From: Calliphora vicina
Lineage: Eukaryota; Arthropoda; Insecta; Diptera; Calliphoridae
NCBI RefSeq assembly: GCF_958450345.1
Contig: NC_088784.1
Span: forward strand, 75,355,747 to 75,419,746
Length of the DNA: 64,000 nucleotides
Reading direction: 5' to 3'
Below, one piece after another: positions 24,447 to 36,100 of this stretch (position 1 is the stretch's first letter; each line of letters opens with the position of its first letter). The notes below the pieces were generated by a model. It was not told the origin of the DNA, searched no databases, and saw only the letters and a list, made by a program, of their open reading frames with translations. Made by a program: the position numbers and the translations under genes.

Positions 24447-27400
24447 ATGGCCGTACGAATACATCAACGCAAATACAATCAACAAAATGAACTGCAATCA
24501 AACGTCAGAGACAGAAATTCATTGCTAAATATTTTGAAAGTTCTACGCATTATATTGCAATTTCTGGGAGTAGTACCAATTATGGGAACATCGAAAATTT
24601 TGACTCGATTGCAGCAAATCTGGTGCTCACTTTTGTTACTGCTAATATGGGTAATGTGTGGTCAACAGACCCAAAGTTTACCGGAATCGTTTACAACCAT
24701 TGAAAAAGGATTTTATTTAAGTGAATTGATATTTAATTCAATGTTACCCGTGCCCATTTATTTCATCAGTTTTGTTAATCGAACGAAATTTCTTAAAATT
24801 TACGAACATATAGTCAGTATCTATGAACAATTGAAACTTTGCCGTGGCTCTGAGATACGACCTCCTACACCGATATATCGCCAACTCAAAAAAGAAGTTT
24901 TATTGCTAACATTTCTACTTTTTTCATTTTATTTATTTTGTATTTTAATTAATGTGGTCAACAATCATGGCTTTACTATCTACGTTATGCAATTAGTTTG
25001 TGCCTTCCATTTGCCCAATATGTTGATTAGTACAAATTTATGTCTCTATTGGTTGACCTTACGTGTCATATCTCTTTCGAATTCTTATTCGAATACCATT
25101 TTAGAAAGCTTTCACGAGTTCTCAATTCCTCCCAATTCTTCCAGTTTAAATATTACTCATCTTTCTAGTTCACTTTGGTATAAACAAGAATTTTTTACTT
25201 TTAATATTAGAAAGTCTTTAAAGTACAATGATATTTTTATAACCCTTACCGAGATCAGTTCAAGTTTGGATCAGTTAAGGCGTGAAGTAACTGATATATT
25301 TCGTTTAGTTTTAATATTGAATTTTGTTAATTCATTTATGATTTTGTCCATACAATATTTTGCGGTCTATAAATATTTCGATAGTCCAGATGTGCGTAAA
25401 ATGTTGGTGTTTTTATTGAAATTTGCTCGTCTCGTGCTGCATACGTTTAATATTATTTTTGTTTTATGCTCGAATAATGCTATAATTAAAGAGGTAAGTA
25501 AAATAGCGACTACAATAAGCCTAAATAGAAGTCGAACGTTTGGTAGTTTTATAAAAATATCGGTTTTATAAACTATCAAAAGTTCTTTTAGAAAATATTT
25601 TTTAAAAAAATCTATTTATAATATGTTTTCGCCGAATTTTTAGTAAATTTTATAGTTCCTTCATTTTTAAAAATATATTTTATATAGAGTATAATACATA
25701 TTTTCTCTCTAGAGATTTCAGTTATTGTTGTGATGTTTGTATCTCACTTAATCTAAATCGACTATTTCAGAAGTGTCATACTATTTATATTCTGAATAGT
25801 TTGCCTGTGGAAGCTTTAGATATGGAAAGGAATATAAGCGGATTTCTGTTACAATTAATGGTACGTAAACATACGGTGTCGGTATGTGATATATTTGATC
25901 TGGATTTGACATTCATACTTTCGGTAAGTAGTTATAATTATAATTTAGATATATACATATGTATAGTGATTGACAATACAATGGAAACTTTAATATGTCG
26001 TAATTTAGGTTTTCAAAAACATAACCTTTTACCAAATATGTATGTTAGAGAGATTCACTTCGTATGGAGAGGAAAAATATGATTTTGTTATCCGTGTCAA
26101 GGTTAGGTTACGTGGGTTGCTCGCAATTTAGCGAGATCACTCGGAGGCCTTGTAGCCCATTGTGATACCCTTAGAAATACTATTCCCTTATGCTGAAAAT
26201 TCGTACATAAAATGAGAATAGTTTCCCTCCCTAATTTCGTTGACTATGTGATTCTTGTGGTCCCCGTGGGAACCAACCGGTACTTCTAATAAATCTGATC
26301 ATATTTACTAGTGACACATTTCTGAGACAGTCCAGATCATGGAAAAGAGCTCTACCAAGATGTAGTAGTCTATGCTCTTGTAAGGCTGGGCATTCACATA
26401 GAAGGTGCTGTACCGATTCCTCCTCCTCTTCATCTAAACAACTTCTACAGTAGCTATAACGTGGGTAACCCATACGTTCCGACATATGTCCAATCATACA
26501 GTGCCCAGTAATTATACCCGTAAGAAGCCTGATCGAATTCCTGCTAAGAGACAAAAGAGTCCTAGTTCTAGCCTCTGTCAGATTGGGCCATATCATTCTG
26601 GATATTCTACAAGTGATGATATTTGACCACCTGAGTTCCGTCTCGCTCAAAGCCCATTCATCTATCAATCTCGATACTGTCACCAGGGGAGTGTGAATAT
26701 CCCTTTGCGTTAGAGATACGTCCAGGGACAACCCGTTGGTTGCGCACTCATCAGATACTTAATTTCCCCGGATGCCCTCGTGTCCTGGAACCCATATCAA
26801 CTCGACGTGATGTTGTGTCAGTTGTGCCAGTGATTTGATACAATTGAGAAGACATTTCGACCTGATCACGCTGGAGTTAAGAGCCTTGATTGATGCAAGG
26901 CTGTCTAAGTAGATATGTATAGTCGAATTTTCGAGATTCAGTTCCCGGATTCTTCTTGCGGCTATATCGATGGCATAATTCTCTGCCTGGAAAACCGTGC
27001 AGGTATCGGGTAATCGAATAGACATCAAAAGGTCCAGCCTGCTCTGGTTTGGTTCGGTCGTAGTCTTGACTGGCCTGACCTCCACAACAGTAGTATTTAG
27101 CATAGCCTCATACTTCTGTATGTGGTAGGTATGTTTACGCCGTAAACGCTTTGCCCTGGTGGTCAAAGACGCGGGATCTCGTGAGTCCAACATCCTGACA
27201 TACCGGAGAGGGCGTTTGTAGCCCGCCAACCTTTTCCGTTCGTCCTGTTCTGAGTCCTGTTTCTTGATTTTCTGTTCTGTGTCTCCCTTTGCAGGGCCAT
27301 GGGCCTCCGGATTGTGTACGTCTTCCTACGCTTTTAGCGGCTCGGGGGACACCATGAGTAAGTCATCCTCATCAGTCTCATAAAGGTTTAACCCTTTCAG

Positions 27401-29859
27401 ACCTGAGAGGTTGTCGTCACTGTCGTCCAAAGTCACTCCTTCCTGTCTTGTCAAAAAACTGTTCGGTTTGTTGTTAACCCCAGTAGCATCACCGACTACC
27501 AGACCCGGGGTATTCGTCTGATTCGTCGCAGTCACAGTAGCTCCAGTGGCACTCAGACCTGTGGCTTCCGCATGAGTACTCACGTTACCCTTGGAGATTT
27601 TAGCACCCTCGACCAAGGACATAGGGCCGTCTTTCTTATTTGACATTTCATGGGTCAGTTTATACCTCTATCATAGGTAAGAAAAAAGACACTGCCGCTC
27701 CACAGGAGTCAGACGCAGACCAGGATGCCGCTCAATGTGAGTCAGACGCATCCTGGATTTGAGTTTTTTACCAAAATCATTCGGACTAGGTAACCCAACC
27801 ACAGTCCCGGACCGACATCAAAAAAAATTTAGGGTAATTTACCAGGACTTAGGCAGTTTAAAAGGTTCATTACTATGTCCAATTGTTGCTATCGCTCGGA
27901 AAGGGTGAATTGAGAATACTTACTGGATTATTCATCGGACACTGTGGCTTTAGGAATCACCAATTTATTTAAGGTAATGTTGCGAATGAACAGTGTATGT
28001 TTTGTTAACTTCAAGCTGAAACATCTGAATATATTCTATGCCACTGCCCAATGCTGGCAATACGCAGAACAAAATGGCTCGTAAAGGCCTTTATGGCACC
28101 GGGGGATGTAATGATCTTTCATCGAATAGATTAATTTGCTTCATACGCAGCCTAAATCTGTTATGATGAAACTTTAAGACTGCACAAAAGATTCTATGGG
28201 TCGTAGTGCGTGAAACTAACTAATAATAATATTAATAATCTTAATATTGTGATATTCCATAATTTATATGATTTTTCAAGGATTTACAAGAGCCCAATAC
28301 CTAACCACAGGCCGAAGGTCTGGACATTTGGTTGGATTTGCCTACCGTGGTACAACATTGACATTATTGTTTGAATACCACTAAAGGGCCTTTTTTCATT
28401 GGTGGCATGATGTCAAATCGGGCCAGAAATATGAATTCTTTCTGTGCTGTTTTAATAAAGGTAAAACTGGAACTTTCGGAACTTTATAGGCCTTTAACCC
28501 TGCATTAGCTTTGACACTGCACACACAAGAATAAGAGCATATAACTTCACGAGCTGCTTTTCTGATAGAAGTGTTCGGTGCTATCCAAAAGACTTGTACG
28601 ACTTATTTTGCCTTACCAATATCTGTTAGACCTTTTTTCCTTCCTGATCCAGATTTTCTTTCAATGTTCAATTCATTCTTATACTTTTTAATGACTTTTG
28701 AAACAGTTTGACGATGAACCTTCAATTCATATTGTATTTTTTTGAAAATTGTTTTTTCACATACTTTCTTTTCGCTGTCCATTTTGCTGAAATTAACAGT
28801 TATTAAGCTGGAGGTCCACACTACGCGTCTTCGCGTCACAGCATTGAGTGCTTTTCATACCTACTTCGCACTCTACGCTTCAAGTTACATGCAATGCCTT
28901 TTAAGCGTCAATTTTTTTGTTTTATTATTAAAAAAACTTCGGGTTTTCTGTAGCTTTTATTTATTTTTTCACCATTAAACTTGTTTTAATTTATTAAAAT
29001 TTAAAAATACACATTAAAAAAGAATATAAATTGTCAAAATCAGCTGACATGTTCGTGCGCCGCTAGTGACGCTTATAAAAGTAGAAAGTAGATCTACTTT
29101 AAGCATTCTACGCGTCAAGGCATTCTACGCTTTTGTACTTGTAACTTGCATCGTAAAAATACATTGATTCTACTTTTTTGACAGCCGCGTAGAATGCGAG
29201 AAAGCGTAAAACGCGTGGTGTGGACCTCCGGATTTAAGCTGGCTACACACGGAATGATTTGTTCGCCTGATTTGTGATTGAAAATTTTCAATTAATTGTG
29301 ATTTTGTGCGCGCACAGCCCCATTAACAAGTTGAACACGAACAAATCGCACTTACAAATCACCCGTGTGTGGGCAGCTTTAATGATTTAGAAAAGATAAT
29401 ATTTGACATATTTTTAAAAGCTAACGTGATTAAAAAATAATAATTTCTGCGACCAATGAATAGTTTTGGCTGTAATAGTATGTATAAGTTTTTTCTGACT
29501 CACTCTTTAGTTTGTTAGTTTTATTTTTAATATTAGTACTAGTTCGCTTGTTATCGGACATTCAATCTGGTAAACGTCATGTTTCAAACATGGATAATAT
29601 GGGTAATGGTCCAGCTCACGAACAGTTATCACTACACCCAAACCAATGTAATGCTCGATTGAAGCAAAAAACTATCTGTGATAAAAAGCGAAGTTTTTTT
29701 TTTTTTTAAATAACTTAAATAACTTATTTTTATTGATGTTTCTCTAAAATTCTCCATTTCTAGATTATCAGTGCTTTATCTACTTATGTAATATTCCTGA
29801 TACAAATTGACCTGGGTGCTGTTTCGATTGAAGAAAGAACTGCTACTAATGCCAGTTAA
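24447..29859 (+). CDS. Gustatory receptor (7tm_7 family) with transposon-expanded last intron
   Basis: Three phase-0 exons: 24447-25493 (349 codons), 25771-25923 (51 codons, ending FDLDLTFILS) and 29764-29859 (32 codons including the stop). Donors GTAAGT and GTAAGT; acceptors TATTTCAG and ATTTCTAG. The product is about 431 residues. Exon 2 has the FLLQLM and DLDLTF features of the Gr C-terminal half. The last exon carries STYVIFLIQID, a near-perfect TYhhhhhQF Gr signature. Intron 1 is 277 bp. Intron 2 is 3.84 kb, enlarged by a LINE, a second LINE tail, a transposase fragment and two MITEs. Likely a chemosensory ligand-gated cation channel. It diverges strongly from the neighbouring Gr gene, so a recent tandem duplication is unlikely. 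Confidence 0.87.
26098..27760 (-). mobile_element. Internally deleted LINE joining ORF1 to the RNase H region
   Basis: One minus-strand frame runs from the ATG at 27646 to the stop at 26231, broken by only two stop codons (near 27328 and 26761). It begins MSNKKDGPMSLVEG with an acidic Asp/Glu-rich part, continues through ERKRLAGYKRPLRYVRML and a basic RAKRLRRKH stretch (ORF1-like), then passes into a ribonuclease H domain (FQAENYAIDIA, HIYLDSLASIKAL, IWVPGHEGIRGN). It finishes in a Cys/His knuckle (YCRSC, QHLLCECPALQEHR). Endonuclease and reverse transcriptase are absent. The 3' end near 26100 has a GGTTAGGTTA motif and CACTCGGAGGCCTTGTAG, shared with the LINE at 4.1 kb. It lies antisense in the Gr intron. 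Confidence 0.85.
27840..28245 (+). mobile_element. LINE 3' tail (I/jockey-like)
   Basis: The plus strand reads broken C-terminal LINE sequence including LTGLFIGHCGFRNH and SEYILCHCPMLAIRRTKW (zinc knuckle). A short 3' UTR follows, ending near 28230 in TAATAATAATATTAAT. A TAA-repeat tail is typical of I-type LINEs. The 28260-28480 stretch may be further LINE-like non-coding sequence. Confidence 0.65.
28600..28790 (-). mobile_element. Tc1-type transposase N-terminal fragment
   Basis: The minus strand encodes KVHRQTVSKVIKKYKNE followed by RKSGSGRKKG, the helix-turn-helix and GRKKG-type linker of a Tc1/mariner transposase DNA-binding domain. No catalytic domain follows; the frame abuts a MITE at 28810. 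Confidence 0.75.
28810..29232. mobile_element. MITE, about 0.42 kb (GGAGGTCCACACTACGCGT ends)
   Basis: The left end GGAGGTCCACACTACGCGT at 28810 is mirrored by ACGCGTGGTGTGGACCTCC ending at 29229. Interior words such as CTACGCTT and CGCGTCA repeat in both orientations. There is no coding capacity. Target duplication not resolved. Confidence 0.8.
29237..29378. mobile_element. 142-bp MITE with TTA target duplication
   Basis: The left end AGCTGGCTACACACGG and the right end CCGTGTGTGGGCAGCT are inverted repeats matching 14 of 16. Both sides are flanked by TTA (29234-29236 and 29379-29381). A 3-bp TTA duplication is usual for PIF/Harbinger-type elements. Confidence 0.75.
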
Positions 29860-30133
29860 TCAAACACCAACCACCACCATTTGAGGCGAAGCAGACAAAA
29901 AAGCCTGAAACAATTAGTATTGTTAACAATAAATACAAAATTTAGTACAAATTACCAAAAAAAATTAAACAATAAAATCAATTAGTAATAAAACTTATAA
30001 CTATTACACATTACTCTAAAAGGATATTCTTTTATTTTATTTATCACAAAGAGAAATCTAATAAAAGGCGCTAGGTGAAATAATAAATCTGAATAATTGT
30101 GGCTTTTAGTTGAATTCCAGACTTTCTTAAGCA

Positions 30134-33100
30134 ATGTACGACATACGCAAATTACTAAAAACGTTTTATCAAAAATTAACCAGAGTTTTAAAATTTATTG
30201 TGTATTTTATGAAAATAATCTTTAAAACTCTATGGTTTGTTATAAAATCAACGGTGAACTTTTGGTCCAGAAGAATGGGCAGTTTTCTGAGGAACGTGGG
30301 AGATGAGACTGGAATATTGGCATTGAAGTTGATGTTTAATCGGAGTTTACATAATTTGGAAAGGTAATAGAAAGATTAATGGTTTCTAACCTGAGGCCAA
30401 ATTACCGCATTCGTGATCGAATGAGCTATTGTATAGAAAAATGATTTCGATATCGAAATTATGATAAAATGTACTAAATTTATTGGTCGATATCGGATGC
30501 CATAATCTCAAATAAGAAAATTAAAATTTTACTCGATATCGAATGCGGTAATTTGGCCCCTGGACTCTGTTCATATATAAATCTGAAGGCATCCTGATTT
30601 TCTTATTCTTTTGACAAATGTCAGCTGTACAAAAGTACTCGATAGTACTGAATTGTAGTTGTATGAATAAACCATACGTTTTTCTGTATTATTGGCAGCT
30701 GACATTGAACTGAAAAGTCACGAAAGTTTCACAAGTGATGCAGTCAGCACATTCCCTAGTCCATCACTACAAACTTAAAGTCTTCATGTTATTTAAATCC
30801 ATTTTAGGATATTCTGGTTCTTAACATTTGTTGTCGCCATCTATGGAGCCCTTTTTATAACGAAATTTCAAATTTATCGTTACATTAATTCGCCAACAGT
30901 GATTTCAGTTGATCGTAATTATCGCGATTGGGTAGGTTTTATGCCGGCCATAACATTGTGCTATTACGATCACATCGATTCTTACAAGGCCAACGAATAC
31001 ATACTGGACAATTGGAATGTCTCCATAGTTGACGAGGACTATTTTTATTTCATGGACTTTTTATATGCTGTGGTTAATGCCACTGCTACCAATTATGCTG
31101 ATTTGGCAAAATTTGCTGAGGATGAAAGATTCGATGATGTGGATTTATTTGATATTATTCAGGCTATAGATAAACCATTTGAACAGATTATAAACACGTT
31201 TGAGGGTAATTTTGAAGTTTCGGTGACTACGGCAATGACGGAAAGGGGTTCGTGTTATATTATGAATTCCGCTATAGGTGAAGTTTTGGGAGCAAAGTAA
31301 GTTTTTTTTTTTTAAATTTTGATTGCTCATTGAAGTATTAACTTTATATATTATCTTTTAGTTTCAGATTTAGTTTTCAAGCCTTTGAAGATTTGAAGAA
31401 ACCTTTAAAATGCAAATTTGGCAAACAACAGTGTTTTATTAAAATTGATCTGCTGGAAAGTACGGGAGTGGTGAGTTTGTAATTAAAAGTAAAATTTTGA
31501 TTATTATCGTATCAGAAGATACATTTTTAGTTCGTAAAATGATACTTAATGGTGTTTGAATTTCTTAGATAGATGTTCATTCACCTTTCGAAATATCTTC
31601 TACGGATGGCAGTGTTATAGCTTTACAGAAATCTGATGAAGTTATTGCTTCTTATAAGGTTTTGGAAACAATGTAAGTAAATTTTTATTTATATTTATGA
31701 GAAAATTTTTAGAACTTGCTTTAAAATAATTAGTTCTAACTACATCAGATCCCACAGAGGGGCAGAATCAAAATTGGAATGGGAATAAATCTGAAATTTG
31801 ACGTGAGCGTAGCCAAGGACTATTCAAATTTATGTTATTAAAATGGGCCCTATAAATGCTTCAGGGGCGGCGATATGAGGGCTCAAAGTAGGGTACCTTC
31901 GACATGAACAATTTTTAAACACGTGCCATTTTTTGAAAAAACATGCTTGCTTGTGCTATTTACATATCTCTTATAATTTCCGAGTTTTTTCAGTTTGTCA
32001 TTCCGTTTGTAATTTCCACAATATAATTTTCCGACCCTATAAAGTATTGTTACGTTTTAACCTTTTCAAAACGTTTGTTTATTTCCTTTAAATAAACCGG
32101 ATACTTTTGATTGCAAATAAAAGCCGTTTAGTAGTTTGAAAATTGTAACAACTCTTTATTTATTTAAAATGTACAACAGCAGAATTAAATAGTCACTCAA
32201 TGTTTTTTATACACGTTTATAAATTCGCAGAAATACAGACACACTTTATTATGTACACGAATTCACTTGAAAATACAGCACACTTTAAGGCACTCAGTTG
32301 ATGTTTATTCGAAAAGCGTCTCTGATAAACTCACTACTGACTGCAACCTCTGCCACTATTTATAACACTGCCATCAAGGCGAATTTATACAAGGTGGAGT
32401 CAGTCAATCAGCTGTTTGGTTCTAACACTTGTCAAAGCTTGTTTTTATACTTCAATATCTATATATTATATGCTAATTAACAAAATATGTACAGTGAATG
32501 TCACTTAAAATCGTACATCATCGTAGTCAAATTTTATTCATTAGTTTTAGAAAGTTGATGTTTTGGAAATATTTTAAAATGCTATTTTTATATTGTGTGC
32601 GCTATTACCTATCAGAAAATTGGGTATAATTTTAATTGCGCTTATCTACAAATAACAAAATTGGGTAACACTGTCAGTGCCCAGAATATCAACGCTTCAT
32701 TTAAAATCGTAAAAGGCACTAAAAAATAGCAAATTATACCCTACACAGTATTAGGATTATTTAATATTAACATTTTTTTTAATTTTTAAAGTTTTAATTA
32801 TAATTTAATATAATTGTACGAATTTAAGTGAAATATGAATTTTGTGATGTTCGTTAATTTTCATCAATATTTTTTTAACGAATTGAGGTTTTGTAAACTT
32901 TTTTGTTGAAATACATATTTTTGTTCCAATTAATAAAATTACTTTTAATTTTTTATATAATCACCTATTATTTCCTGTATAATTTCATAATATTTAAAAA
33001 AAAAATATGTTGTACGATTTTGAGTGACACTCACTGTATTTATATTTTGCATAAATATGTAAAGCCCTCACTATTCAATTATCTACACTATATTTAGTTT

Positions 33101-36100
33101 TAATACATATTTGTTTAATTTTTAATTTCTGTTTTTTGACATTTGTTAAGACCATTTGTTGTTTTTGTAGAACTACCACCACCTTGTCTGCCATCTGCAC
33201 TCTAGATTGCTCTTTAACTGTCTAGAGCTTTCTAATACATGCGCCATATGTGGTGTACTTTCTATAATGTTCTTTAACTGAATATTCGAATTCGAATATA
33301 CGGTCGCAGCAAACAGCGTTGCCAACTTACGATCAATGGTCAACTGAAAGCTTTTATTCAATGTTAATAATGCCCACAGATATGTTACAGTTTGCTATTA
33401 CTGTACTGCTATTTGAAAGCATTAGGCTACTGTTAAATCAGCCGTTAAAATCGTTATATTTGAATTCAAGTACAATTTTGTAACAGTATATATATACTGG
33501 ATCCTTATTACTAGCGGAGTCGATTAAGCCATGCCCGTCTGTGGAAATCAACTTTCCGAAGCCCCCAAATAACTTACATACACGATTTATATATCGTTCC
33601 GGCTCGTTCGGTCCACAAATGGCTGAAATATAAGGAAAAAACCAGGACAACCTAGATTTTTGACCTATATCTGGATTATTAAGTCATTAATATAGACAAT
33701 ATAGATATCTAATGATAGATATTTCAAAGACCTTTGCAACGACGTATATAAAACCATAGTAAGTTGGACCAACAATGGGTCAAAATCGGAAAAAATATTT
33801 TTTAACCCGATTTTTTTTTCACAAAAGTTTTCTTTCGCTAAATATTAAAAAAAAATTTCAAATTTAAAAAAAATTAAAAAAATTAAAATTTAAAAAAACA
33901 AATCGAAAAATTTGTTTTCGGAAAAAAATTAAAAAAACTAATTTGGAAAAAAAAATTTGTTTACCTAAAAATATTTAATATTTAATTTGAAGTATAAATT
34001 GGTGAAGGGTATACAAGATTCGGCACTGCCGAATATAGCTCTTTTACTTGTTAAAAATATAGGTCGTACTTTTGACCGAATGGACTCGATTTTTTTGTTT
34101 AGCTAGACAACTAAATTACCAATAGTATACAAGATATTCCAGAGCAATATCAATTATAGATCACAAAAAATAAACGATTTAATTTAAAAATTAAAAAAAT
34201 AATAGATATTAGCTATTTTTTTGGGCCAAAAGGTGACTTAACTCTTTTTTTTTAATAAAAAGAAAACTTTCTTTAAGAACATACATATAACAATATTATA
34301 TTTTTCTATAAGGTATCTTTACGGAGAACATTTTGGTATAAAAACATGTCCTAATTTTCGAATATGTCGCCCTACGTCCTTCTGAATTTGACCTATTTTT
34401 TTTATCAAAATTTCAACTTTGGCCCAGATGTTCTAAAATCCCAAAGCTGGGATTAGAAAACGGAAAGCAGCTTTAGAAACATTGATGTGTATCCTATTTA
34501 ATACCAAAGTATTTTCCCAGCCCTAAAGGAAATGTGGACCCTATGAGAAAAATTGTAAATATTACCATTTTTGGTATTTTCGCTAAAATTTTTAGGATTT
34601 GCTGGATTCCCTTTGACCTTTAGACAAGTTTTTTTTTGCACTTTGTTATTTAGAATGACAAATTTACAATAAAGATTTCATTACAATTTATTGAGTGTCT
34701 AAAACTAAAATTTGTATCAAAATTTTAATGGGATTGTTAATATTAGGAACAATATGATTCATATTTATTCCGAACTAATTTTTATATCCTTCGCCATGAG
34801 TGGCAAACAAGTTTGTCATTCCGTTTGTAATTTCTACATTTTTCATTTGCGACCCCACAAAGAATATATATTCTGGATCGTTATAGATAGTGAAGTAGAT
34901 ATAGCCATGTCCGTCTGTATGTTGAAATCAACTTTCCGTAGCCCCCAAATAACTAACATACATGATTCATACATCAATATTTAAAATCGACAAAATCGGC
35001 CCACAAATGACTGAGATATAAGGATAAAACCGGAAAAACCTCGATTTTTGGCCCATTTTTTATCTATATCTGGATTACTAAGTCATTAATATAGACAATA
35101 TGGATTCTAATGATAGATATTTTAAAGTCCATTGCAACGACGTATATAAAGCTATAGTAAGTTGGACCTACAATGGGTAAAAATCGGGAAAAATATTTTT
35201 TAACCCGAATTTTTTTTTCATCAAAAATTTTTTTTGTCATAAATTATTTTTCCAAAAAAAAATTTTTTAAAAATTAAAAAAAAAAATTTAAAAAATTGGA
35301 AAAAAAAATTTTAAAAATAATTAAAACACAATTTCGAAAAGAAAAAATTTCAAAAAAAAAATTTTAATTTTGTTTACCTAAAAATATTTTCAAAATTTAT
35401 CCCGATCGAACCAGCCTATTTTTTTTTGATTCTCCCCCACTGTGGATCCTCTAATGATATAATTGGAACTTGTAATGTCGCAACCATCAAAAATAGAAAC
35501 TATTCTGTAGCAGAATAATGTGGTGTTATAGTACTACAATATAATTTCCTAATGATTTGAGGCTTTATTCATAATGAAAATATTTTTTTTTCAACGTCTT
35601 AGAGAATCCCCCAATTTACGCGATCTTAGTTTTGAGCAGAGAAAGTGTGTTTTCAATGACGAGGAAACGTCCGACCTAAAGGTTGGAAAGTTCAATATTT
35701 GTTTTAGAAAATTTAAGAATTATACTATATTAAAATTTTTAGATTTATAGCAAAACTTTATGTTTGGCAAAATGTCGAGCCATGATGGCGGTGGAAATGT
35801 GCGATTGTGTGCCCTTCTTTTATACATTTGTGGGTGAGTAGTGCCTCTATTAAAGTTTTTATATTTTTCAATTAAGATTTCATTCATATAAAACTTTAAA
35901 ACTTTCATGTTTGTATTTACCAGAAAAATTAAGTAAAATATTAATTGACACAAATAATTTCTTAAGTAAAACTTTTTTTATTTCCCCATCATAGATGGTC
36001 GGTCTTGTAATCCCTCTGGTTTTGAATGCCTGCTCGACTTCAAGTGGCCCGTTTGGGCATTACATATTTGTAAGTGCCCCAATACTTGCATTGAAATGGA

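Larger units (their letters stand above)
32047..33440 (-). mobile_element. LTR-like repeat, copy 3, split by a nested insertion
   Basis: Begins TGTTACGTTTTAACC and runs through the inverse TATA box (32357-32364). It is interrupted at 32376-33187 by a MITE, then resumes with CTGCCATCTGCACTCTAGAT and continues to about 33440, matching copy 1 to its 5' limit (AAATCAGCC). It sits antisense in pickpocket intron 4. Confidence 0.7.
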
